Shown here: one piece after another, positions 25,270-36,424 of the stretch
How positions within the stretch are numbered: position 1 is the first letter of the stretch
How the letters are laid out: every line of letters begins with the position of its first letter
Source: Nothopassalora personata
Lineage: Eukaryota; Ascomycota; Dothideomycetes; Mycosphaerellales; Mycosphaerellaceae
DNA length: 64,000 nucleotides
NCBI GenBank assembly: GCA_033816765.1
Contig: CM066295.1
Location: 2,604,001-2,668,000 of the forward strand
Reading direction: 5' to 3'
Notes under the pieces: model-generated
Databases searched by the model: none
What the model was told of the DNA's origin: nothing
What the model saw: only the letters and a program-made list of their open reading frames with translations
Translations under genes and position numbers: made by a program

Positions 25270-28200
25270 CGTATGTAACGGCGAGTCGCCTACGCCGCCC
25301 CTAAGCCCTAGAGTATAGTAGTAGGCGCGTCGTGTAGCCTTAGTTACGAGAAGAGAGGCCTTACGGGCTAAGATTAAAGAGTAAGAGATATAGCGGGAGA
25401 TCGAGCGGCTAGAGATCTTACGCGCTATAAGCGTACCGCCTCTAGAGTATATAGGAGGGAGGAGAGAAGATTACCTCCCTACTATAACCCCTACCTCTAT
25501 CTCTATAACTACTAACGATAATATTATAGTGCGAGGCGCGGCCGTAGCGTATACGACGCGACCGCGTCTAAAAGAGGCGACGCCTTTTAGAGGGGATTCG
25601 ATAAGGAAGGTAAGAGTATTCCTTCGGGAGCTCTTACTTATCTTCGCCCTCTTAGGCACTATATACGCGATAGACGAATTAAAGGTCCTATATAGGGTTA
25701 TGTACCTTAGCGGAGAGGTAAGCGAGTAATAGTATACTAACTATAGCGCCGTTAACCTTATAGGGTATATATACTAGGACTTTAAGGAGTTCTACCGAGA
25801 CGTATACGGCGATCCTATAAATCGCGTACTTAACGTTATATTAGAGTACGAGGTTACGAGATAGAAGGATAACTAGATAGCGCAACAGTTTACGACTAAG
25901 CTAGATATTATAGAGGACTAGTTAGGTAACTACTCGGAAGCGTAACGTATACGGCACCTACTAGCGAAGCTTACGCCTTGCTTACGGTCCGCTATCGTTA
26001 GCTACTATAATATCCCTACGACTAGAGAAGACCTAGTAGTCCTAGCCTCGCGTATCGAAAGTACCGAGCGCCGAGGTAGTAGCGGAGGGCACGACCGCGG
26101 GTAGTATATACGTCGTAAGCGTAAAGCTAAGGGTGTATATAAGCGGGCCGATCGCCTAAAGTAATAGAAGTAGAGTTAAGTACCGGGCGCCTCGGGTACG
26201 AGTTAGTAGCGAGACGCCGGTAGCTCGTCTTTAACTAGCTAGAAGTCGAAAGTAGAGTACTACGGCTACGGTAGGAAGGGTTACTATAAGACGGAGTACC
26301 GGAATAGATACCTATTGAAAGACCGCGACGCGTAAGCGGTTCGTAGGTTAGAAACTATCGAGGCTTTAACTAAGAAGGGCGAATAGGGAAAAGGTAGAGG
26401 ACTAGGTAAGGGTCGCTCCTAAGTCCGAGTTTCTATATAGACCCCTTAAGGTAAGTCGATACAAGTCTAGCGCGTTACTTACGAGGCGCCGTCGAGACGC
26501 GTAAGGGCTTTCGCGAGGCTACGTTTCTTCTAGATAACGGTATAGATTTAAGCTTAGTGTCGTACGAGTATATACTCCGATACTAGATATAGCCTATTAG
26601 TAGTATAAAGCTTCTAAATCTAGAGTCGTACGCGTAGGACTAGGGGCATTACTACGGCGCCTATACGGTTCGCGTACGACTAGCTAACGATATAGAAGTA
26701 GAGCGCGTAAGCGACGCTATCTACTATGTAGCGCCTATAGGTAGGCCGTTAGTCATTTTAGGTAGACCCTAGCGGTATCGTAATCGGATAGTAAAGGCCG
26801 ATAAGGATAACTAGTAGTACTACGGTATAGAGATGCCTACGATTTAGTAGCGTAATGTACGCGAGTTCCTTAAGGATCTCGAGAGCTTAAAGTAGGTTTA
26901 TACGATAAGTGTTCGGGCTATTACTATAGTAGTACCCGAAGGAGAGGGCCCCTCGTAGCCTAAAGAATTTATAGACTTCCGAGATGTATATGTACCTAAT
27001 AAGTAGGCGAAGCGTAAGATACCCGACGGGGTTAAGTATACAATTAATCTTATTAAAGGAAAGAAACCCCCTTTTAAGCCGCTATACTACTAGTCCTTAA
27101 CTAAGCTAGAGGCCTTAAAGGAGTACCTTACGTAAGTAATAGAGAAGGGGTAGATTAGGCGATCCGTAAGCGAGGCGGGTACGCCTATCCTATTCGTACT
27201 AAAGAAGTATAGCTTCTTCTAGGAGAATACCGAGTTCCTAGGATTTATCGTAAGTGTCGTAGGCGTATCGATAGATAGGAGTAGGGTAGCCGTAATCGAA
27301 GAATAGCCTACGCCTATAAGTTTTTATAAGGTTCAATCCTTCCTAGGATTCTATAACTTCTATAGGCGCTTTATCGAAGGGTACTCGAGGATTACGAGGC
27401 TATTAATAGACCTACTAAAGGGATGTAAGAATAGTAAGAAGTAAGGGCCTCTTATATAGTCCGCTTACGAGGAGTAAGCGTTCTAACGGCTAAAAGCTAG
27501 GTTCCTCGGAGCACCTATCCTAAGGCACTTCGATCCTTCGTTACGTACGAGGGTTAAGACGGATACCTTAGGTTTTGCAATTATAGGCATTATCTCTTAG
27601 CTATTTAGGACTAAGTAGCATCTAATTGCCTTCTATTCTCGTAAGATAATACCTACCGAGTGCAATTATAAGACCTATAACTAAGAGCTACTAGTAGTAG
27701 TAGAGGCATTTAAGCATTAGCGACCGTACCTCGAAGGCGTATCGTATACGGTTTAGGTACTAGTCGACTATACGAACCTATAGGGTTTTATAATAGTAAA
27801 GTAGCTAAACGGGAGGTAAGCTAGATAGGCGACGTTTCTATAATCTTTCGACTTCGTAGTAGAGCATAGGTCGGGGAAGAGTAACCTAGCCGATACGCTA
27901 TCGCGACGTAGTAACTACGTACGCGTAGCGTAGTAGACGTCGAACTTACTTCCTACGCTATAAAGTAAGCTATCTTTCTAGAAGGAATCCCTATTAAGAG
28001 AGGACGAGCCTATAGTAAGGCGCGTAACCGCTACCTACGAGAAGATGTAGGATAAGGCGACGATAATAGTAGTAGGAGCCTACGAGCCGTAGGGGACCCG
28101 ATCGCTACTAGTAAGAGTATACGCTATAATAATGTAGGGCGGCCTAGGTAGACTACTTATACTACTAATAAAAATCGTATAGGGGAGAGACGATAGGTGC

Positions 28201-28516
28201 GTCGTATACTTATCGTAGGCGCCTAGCGAAGGGGACGCTAAGGACTAGTATATAAAGGACGGGTTAGTCTATCGCGGGAACGCGATTATAGTACCTAAAG
28301 ACTATATAGTAAGAGCATAGCTACTCTATATATATTATAACGACCTACTAGTAGGGCACTTTAGTAAGGTAAAGACTAAAGAGCTACTACGACGTTATTA
28401 CTAGTAGGAATCACTTAGTAAGGATGTAAGGGAGTATATTAGAAACTATAGGGCTTATTAGACCTCGAAGGCGAGGCGCTATCGACCCTACGGCGAGCTA
28501 TAGCTACTACCTAGTA
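25270..28516 (+). pseudogene. Gypsy family C gag-pol, first part, RIP-degraded with RT deletion
   Basis: The plus-strand translation shows gag (25,270-26,400; the longest open piece 25,529-25,729 holds the capsid start TPFRGD), a zinc-knuckle remnant at about 26,260 (KVEYYGYGRKGYY, Cys to Tyr), protease at about 26,520-26,800, then RT. At about 27,210 the RT jumps from FVLKKYS straight to EFLGFIV, so the catalytic palm with Tyr-x-Asp-Asp (roughly 130 residues) is missing. RNase H (about 27,500-27,900, with ADTLSRR) and the integrase zinc-binding region (about 28,330-28,480) follow. The frame is interrupted at 28,516 by F copy 2 and resumes at 40,392. Confidence 0.8.
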
Positions 28517-28889
28517 TTAACGACTAACGGGTTATGTTAACCTTAGGTTTAGAGGGGGGGGGTCCCTTAGGTCTAACTTACCCTAATTTCATTTAGGTTT
28601 AATTAGACATTTAGGTAAGCTAGCGGGACCTAGTATAGCTATTAAGATATATACTACGCAGTTAAGCATTATAAGCGTAGCATTAAGGCAACAATTTAAT
28701 TTATACCTCTCGAGTAGAGGGTATAGGGGTTTAGGTCCGCTAATCCTCTTATTTTATCTAGCTACTACGCTACTCGTTACGTAACCTAATTTTACGGTCC
28801 CGGGACCGGTAAATACCTCTACTTACATAAGCGCCGCTCTACACTACTACAACTCGGATAGGCCTACATAGGGTAGTTAGTAGACATTA
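28517..28889 (+). repeat. 5' LTR of F copy 2
   Basis: 373 bp. It carries a palindrome variant at 28,791-28,814 (left arm TTTACGG rather than TTTACCGG). The leader after it (28,890-29,168) has a G run and many GGTTAAGG/GGTTCACGG short repeats. Confidence 0.8.
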
Positions 28890-29168
28890 TTTTAGTAGTT
28901 AATAAGGGGGGGTATTAAGTGTATACCCGGTAGCGTATTAGTATCTAGTTTATAAGGTTAAAATTACGGTTTAAGGTCTAAGGTTTACGGTTAAGGTTAT
29001 TACTTAAGGTTAAGGTTTAAGGTTAAGGTTCACGGTTAAGGTTCACGGTTAAGGTCGACTAAGGTCGAAAACACTTAAGGTCTAAGGTATTTAGTAACAA
29101 TTACGGTTATAAGGTCCTATTAAGTAACAACTAGTATTAGTACATTCTAAAGTAAGTACTACGTAATA

Positions 29169-32040
29169 ATAGATACGGCTACATTACTAGAGAAACTTAG
29201 CACCTTTGCCGACATAGGTAGAGGCTACGAACAGCCTATAAACCCTACGAAAATAGAAGGGGTCTATAGGGATTCTGTCCCTTATAAGGGGATAGAGGAA
29301 TCGGAGGAAGGGGAAACACCTAAATCTAGTAAAGAAGGGAGAAGCGGAACTAGCGCCGCTAAATTAGGTATAGGTATAGGAACGAATAGTACAATTAGAA
29401 TGGATACTATAACTACCCTCTTTAGACGATTAGCAGTAGTAATAGAAAACGCTAGCCCTCGCTTTCTACCTCTAGGAGGTGCTAAGAATCCGTTCTTTAA
29501 TGGCACTAATGCTACTAAGTTCTAGGAGCGGTTTAGCGACCTAATAGACTAGTATCCGCCTCGGGTATCTATTAAGAAGGATAATTTCTAGGGTAGGTTT
29601 AAGCGTAATTGCGAAACTACTATCCGGCGCGTAGTTATAAGGCTACCTAGGTAGCTTACTAATAAGGCGCGTTTTAGGAGGGCGTTCTTATTAGAGTTCT
29701 TAAGGTTTAACGCCTACTCGATATTAGGGAGTCGGGAATATCTTAAGGAGATTATTAGGGCGTAGTAAGGTAAGAGGCCCGAAGAATAGGATATAAAGGA
29801 ATTTATCCGCCTATTTATATCCTTAAGTGACCTAATTGAACCTAAGGATTTAGATAATAGCTCCCGGAGTCGCCTTCTCCTTTAGGGATTGCTAGAGGTA
29901 GTCGCGAAAGCGGTCTATAAGGCTTGCGGGCTTTACCTAAAGTAATCTAAGAAGTTTAGGGACTTTTAGAGGATTCTCGATAAAGCTACTAGTATCGTAG
30001 ATAGTAAGGAGGGATAGAAAGCTATACATATAGATTTCCCTCTTACTTTACCTTAGCTACATTGCTTAGTCGTAAAGTAAATGCCGCGCCTTAAGCCTAA
30101 GATTAATACGCTTAAGAAGGCTACCTCTAGGACTGTTATTAATAATAACCTAATCTAGAAGGTAGCTAAAATGAGCATACGTGTATACTAGTGCGGTCGC
30201 GTTGCGGACGCGGGTACCTTCTACCCGAGCGAGAATTAACGCTCTATATAACCGGAGAGGCACGACCTAGATACTAAACTGTAGGTTTACGTAATATAGC
30301 GTCCCCTATCGTAGAATCGCGAACAGTCTAAAGCGATAGATAGCTATTACTACAACTGTAGTAGTTCGAAGTACTAGGCTAGTAATTATAGGGCGATAAG
30401 GTCCTTAATATCCCGGGGCTACGTATACCTCGCCCCGAATAACTAGTAGTATCTAGGGAAAGAAGGCGATCCGCGTCCTACTAAGTTTAACTTTTGGAGG
30501 GACTATAGTAAACCGAAACTGCTCTATATACTCCCTCTACTCGAAGAACATTATAGGCCGATCGAGTTTAATAACTAGTATAAAATTCCCGTACTACGTA
30601 AGTATAGATAAGTAGGGACTACACTAGGGTAATAAAGGTTACGCCTCCTAATTATTCTAAGCCCCCTCCTAACTTTAGGCATTTAATAGAATATAGCCCT
30701 TAGGACGTACGGTCTAGCTAAACGGAGAAGGCTACTAGGACATATTAGGTCTTATTCGGAGAAAGTAAAGCGGAGTAGGCGATCGACTTAGGCGAGCTTA
30801 ACGAGGTATCTACCTACCCTATGTAGTCTAATAAAGTAAAAGGGAAGATACCCGTAGGCATTCTAAAGAATCCGCACCCGAGGACCCGGTCCTTAGCCTA
30901 GGACCTACGAGCCCGAGCTAAGGCTACTAAGAAAGTTCGCCTACAATTAGAATAGGAGATCCGATAAGCTAAGATTAACTAGTAGGAGGTTAAAATAATT
31001 AACGAAGTTAGTACTTAAATAAGCGAAACTTAATTATTAGCTAAATCCGGGGTAACCCTAGGAAGGGGAAATAATACCTAAGTAAATAAACTAGGGAACG
31101 GTACTAGTAAAGGACTACCTAAGGATATACCTATTAGTCCCGTAAACGCCCCCTTTACATAAAGGAAGCGTATATAGAATGCTAAGACTATAAGGATTAA
31201 TAACTACGTCCGATAATATAGTTTAGCTAGTAATAGCCCGGTTATAAAGGAAGAGGGTATTATCTACTAGATTAATTAGATCCTCTAGATAACGTTTCCT
31301 AATGTAAATGCCTAGGATTAGTTTTGATATAGTCGCTAGTTCGAGGCTACCCTCTTCGGTCGCGTTACTAACACCCCCGCTCTTTAGGAGAAGCTCGCTA
31401 TAGTGCGACGCCTTATAGGAAAGGACCCTAAGGTTCGTACTAGACAAGTAGTTACCTATAAAGATAAACCTAAGTATAATAAGGAGGTCTTCCGCGAAGA
31501 TAGTTAGGCCTAGTATGTCGGAGTATATTTAACTATACTTTACTCTAAAGGTGCGGTCCCTACTACTAAGCTATATAAGGACGTTAAGAAAATCGGGCTC
31601 TCTAGTGTCCTTAACAACTTTACTATAGTCCCTAGTCCTTAGGTAGTAGCGGAGTTTAGGATAAATAAGAACTAGATTAGGTGCCTAATTAATAAGGGTT
31701 CTAAGGTGAATATTATCGGCTAGAGGAATGCTTATAGGTTTAGGTTACTAGTAATGTCGAGTACTTAGCTTACCTTTCGAGGTGCTAGAGGGCGGGCCTA
31801 GTTTAAAGGTGTTATAGGCAATTTAGATGTTTAGGTATTTAGGGTTTACTACTAGGTAGACATGTTTATCTCTTCGGATCTAAACTTACTAACAATCCTA
31901 GGACGTCCGTAGGCCCGTAAGGTGCGGCTTACTACCCGTAACTACGATAATAGTTTATAGGAGGGGACTATTACTAGCCGCAAAGGTAAAAGTGTTATGT
32001 TTACTGCCCTAGTTAGCTCGGATAGGTGCAAGACCCTTTA
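29169..32040 (+). pseudogene. F copy 2 gag-protease frame
   Basis: The likely start is the ATA at 29,169, a mutated ATG. The gag core reads from about 29,480, with KNPFFNGTNATKF as the capsid opening and RFSDLID soon after. Downstream (about 31,680-31,960) is a retropepsin-like region: the active-site Asp-Ser/Thr-Gly appears as Asn-Lys-Gly before SKVNIIG, and ILGRP follows. Stops are TAG/TAA. The open pieces 29,282-29,506 and 31,223-31,447 (both minus) are antisense shadows. Confidence 0.7.
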
Positions 32041-32170
32041 AGAACTATTAAAAGCGTCGGGAAATAGAAGGGTAGGTTAAGTTACGGCGCTTAACCTACC
32101 GATTTACTAAAGCCGGATTTAATAAAATTAGTAAGGTTCTCGTACTATCTCGGAGAAACCTCGGACTTTA

Positions 32171-32196
32171 ATTTACCGGTCCCGGGACCGGTAAAT
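32171..32196. other. 26-bp perfect palindrome between gag-PR and pol (F copy 2)
   Basis: ATTTACCGGTCCC followed by its exact reverse complement, placed 304 bp before the pol ATG at 32,500. Confidence 0.9.
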
Positions 32197-32499
32197 AGCT
32201 ATAGTAAGGAAAACGGATACGACTACGGTACGACGTATCTATAGGACGGCACGACGTATCTATAGGAACCCGGTAAGGCTCTAACGCCTAGTAACTATTT
32301 AGCTTACTTATTAGGATTGCTTAGGACTGCTAGAGTAAAGGAACGAGTTATAGAAATTGGAATAGGCGCGTTTAAGGGAGATTCTATTACTAACGTTTAT
32401 TTAGTTTAAGGAGATTAGCCCTCCGAGATCCTAAGGCAATCTACATTAAATGCTTAGGTACGGAAGTAATAAGTAGGCTAACATATAGCTAACATTAGG

Positions 32500-35400
32500 A
32501 TGCCGTAGGTCTTTACAATATATAAGCGTAAGGCAGATAAGAAGAAGCTAGTAGACGCGAGCGTTTACGAACGCCTAGAATCACGAGTTAAGGGAGATAT
32601 AGAATAGAAGCGTAGGGCACTGTACCTAGAATCTAAGATACCTAAAGGATAAGGTCCGTTTGATAGGAAGTACTTAACTAAGAAATTCTTAAGTATTAAG
32701 CGAGGTAGCCGGATTACTCTAGAACGACTTACCTTAGTTAAGGTTAGTATTAAGCTATTACTAATGGAAAGGGCCTTATTCAATAAGATACTCTATAACC
32801 GGGAGGCAGTCCTCGCTTAGGATTTTAGTTATATAAGGCAAATTAGGTACGACGTTATGCTACCTTAGAAGATTAACACGGTCCCTTATAGGCTATAGTA
32901 GGTACGCCCTATCCAGTTACACTTAAGTCTTAGGGCAATTATTAAGCGCATAATTAGAGCCCGGATTAAGAACAACATCCTAGAATACTTATAAGGGGCA
33001 TATTCTAATAGCTAGTTCCTAGTCGTAAAGAAGGTTAATACCTCTAGAAGCGATATGCTATATCGGTTAATTAACTTAGCTATGCTCCTAAATAAGGTTA
33101 CTATACGCGATACTAACATTCCACCGGACACGGATAGCTTCTTAGAGGATTTTGCCGGGTACTAAGTCGCTTCACTTATAGACCTGTTTTTAGGTTATAA
33201 TTAGATTACTTTAGATAAGTCCTACCGGGACTTAATAGCCTTTATAACCCCTCTTAGCCTAGTACGTAACACGACTCTACCTTAAGGAGCTACTAATTTA
33301 GTTACTTAGTTCGTACGTACGGTAATAAAGATTCTACTTAATTATATCTCGTATCGAGCGAAGCCGTTTCTCAATAACATCGGTATTAAGGAACTAACTA
33401 AGGACTATAGGAATGCCGAAGTAGAGCCTAGGTTAAGGAAATAGGTCGTTAAGTACATCGTTTCCCTAGATCTAGTTCTTACTAACCTAGAAAGAGCTAG
33501 TACGGTAGTTACTAGAGGTAAATTCTAATAGTTATACGAAAAGCTTAAGATTGTTAGGTACGTTACTAGCCCGGATAGTCGCTATCCTAACCTAAAGGTT
33601 ATAGCTAAGATCCTAGATTAGCCTACGTCTACCTATATTAAGGAGGTCCGCACCTATATAGGGCTATATGTGTACTTCCGGATATAGATCCCCTAGTTCG
33701 TTATTATCGCTCGACTAATGTATAAGCTACTAAAGAAGGACGCCGAGTTTACCTAGATAGAAAATAAGCAGTTCTCGAAAGAAGAAGTTACTAGATATCT
33801 TATGTAGGCTCTAGCCTTAGTTACCCTCTACTACTTACCTAGTGCTAGGTCTATCTTTATCTTAGTTAATGCTAGCGGCACTAGATAGGGATGTATCGTT
33901 TCTTAAGAATTAATAGACAGTACTCGACGGCATTACCCGGTACGGTATAAGAGTAGAATCTAGAACGCGTTAGAATCTAGATATAATGCTAGTAAGCGGG
34001 AATGCCTTAGGATCCTTAAGGGGCTTAAGAAGATCTAGAGATATATTACTAGCGTTAATTTTGTCCTTAAGGTTAATACTAAGACGCTTATATAGTAGCT
34101 TAACCGGCCGGCTTCGGACCTACCGAACTCGGTAATAGCCCGGTAGGTCGTATAGATTAGGTTATTTACGTTCGAGGTAAAGTACGTTACGGGGACTAGA
34201 CACACTAGCCTAGATGCCCTATCTCGTAGGCCCTCTACACCTTAGGAACCTAGGGAAGCTAACGAAGACGAAGTCGACTAGATAATTAATAATAAGCTAT
34301 TCGGGTACCCGGAGCCGGTCGATACCTATCTAGTTAAAATCTAGAAAACACGACATCTCGGGGACTAATATTCTAAGGGCTCTTAATAGCTTACTTAGGT
34401 TATAGAAACTAGGACCCGACCCGATAGTATTACCCGTACTAAGTACCGGCGGCTAGTAAAGAAGAGCGTTAACTTCTTTATCCGAGACTAATTGCTATTC
34501 TTCTAGAAGCGCCGAGGAGTACCGTTATAACTTGTAATTAACGATAATAAGGCTTAGAAGGAAATCGTTATAGAGTACTATAAAAGACACGGTTATCGTA
34601 GCGATAAGGTCGTATATAACCTTATTTCCGATCGGTATTACTAAGACGGGTACTTCGCCGATGTCTCTACGTAGGTTCGAAGTTATACTCCTTATAGGTT
34701 TTGCGAAGGCAACTAGCGCGCTAGTAAGCTTCACTTATCGAGCCCTTAGGTCATTAGTAAGAAGTAGTACTCGGACCCCGTCTAGGTGCATAAAAATGGA
34801 TACCTCCTAGTCGCGCGCGAAGCACTTAGTAACTGGATCGAGGCTAGAGTAATAAGGGCACCTCCTAGCTCTAAGACGGTTACTAAGTTTCTATATAAGG
34901 ATGTCTTCTATAGGCACGGCTACTACGCTAAAATTGTGCTTAATAACGCTACGGTTTATACGGCTGAGGTTAAGCGGTTACTTATAGGACTTAGTGTTCG
35001 AAGGATCTGAATATTACCGTACTATCCGTAGTCTAATACTCCGGTCGAGGTTAGGTACCGTCCGATTCTTATAGCGTTAGTAAAGCTTATAAGGAACATA
35101 TACCGCGGATAGGAGTAATAGGTACCCGCTATATTATAGGCTAATAGGACTACGACCTGTCGTACTACTAGAATAACGCTAGCTTAGGTCCTATATAGCT
35201 ATCGCACGATTCTACTAATTAAGGTTAAGTACCCGACGTAGGCGAATTATTAATAGGGATCGGTAAGAACGACTAAGGACCTACTTACTATACGTGCGCG
35301 TTAACTCTAGGCTCGAGACCTTAGTTTAGAAGAGCTATATACGCGAAGGAAGCGACTACGAGAACTTAGTAAGGACTACTTTAATTCTTACCGGAATGTT

Positions 35401-35879
35401 AACTTTATTAGTTTCTAGAAGGGCGACCTTATTATAAGATTCGATAAGCTATATAAGGATAACTTCTTACGTAAGATCGGTTACCGATAGTAAGGTCCAT
35501 ATCGGGTGTCTAGTATCTCTAGGGAATTTAGTACCTATATTCTTAAGGAACTTAATAGTACGCTAATAAAGGGTGTTTAGGCACGGGAAAACCTTAAGCT
35601 AGTCCTAGAGCTTCGCCCGGATAATATAGGAGTACTAAACTTAGATAATGGGGCCGATCTCGTAATAGGGGAGGGAGAAGTCGCTGATAGCGTCGCTAAT
35701 AGCGAAGATAGTAGTAATTCGAACGAGATCGAGCCTATCGCCGACGAAGACGTGCTACCTATAGGAGTTAACGAAAGGGGATCGTATCCTAAACCGGAAT
35801 CTAAGAAGCTATAGGTTAGGCCTTATAACCTTTCTATAGCCAAAATTTCATAGTTTAGTAGGATCGAAGCTAAGAACTA
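32500..35879 (+). pseudogene. F copy 2 RT-RNase H-integrase frame
   Basis: An ATG at 32,500 opens one continuous frame of about 1,125 codons, ending in TAA near 35,879 and broken only by TAG/TAA of the RIP type. A Lys-rich start is followed by RT (about 32,820-33,600), then RNase H (about 33,800-34,230, ending DALSRRP) and integrase (about 34,480-35,350). The piece 34,786-35,010 is open and is true coding sequence, showing NWIEARVI and YRHGYYAKIVLNNATVY. An acidic tail follows. The usual RT Tyr-x-Asp-Asp box is not obvious; a divergent stretch stands there. Confidence 0.75.
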
Positions 35880-36021
35880 ATTAGTTAGTAATAGTGTACG
35901 GAGTTTACTTCCCTTAGGCATGTATTGCACATACCCTTCAGTTTATTAAGCCGATTCGGTTATCTAGACTTCACTTTACGGGGTGTTCTTACCTTAGTTA
36001 GACCTTAGTTAGTAGAGTTAT

Positions 36022-36047
36022 ATTTACCGGTCCCGGGACCGGTAAAT
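36022..36047. other. 26-bp perfect palindrome between pol and third frame (F copy 2)
   Basis: The same 26-bp palindrome, 143 bp after the pol stop and about 380 bp before the third frame. Confidence 0.9.
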
Positions 36048-36424
36048 CGGATTACGTAATAGCGTAGCATGCCCCTACCGAATGCTTACCTAGGTAGTTA
36101 CTAGTACTAGTTTTCGGTTACATATAGGGTTATCGGACCTTTAGTGTAACCTTAATAGTACTGCTCTTACTACTTATAAGACCGGTCTCGGCGCTACTAC
36201 CTTATAACGGTTATAGGGACATACGCTAAGAGGTATACTTAAGCGTAGCTCTCTACCTACTACTCCCTCTCTTTTTCTTTAAATACTAACACTATTACTA
36301 GAGCTACTAATACATCTATCTACTACTACTATATACATCGGACGGTTCTTTAGCCTCTCTCTCTTTACGACCTTAACCTTCTTTAAAGCCCCTACCCCGA
36401 TACTAAGCTTTTAAAGCTTACTAA

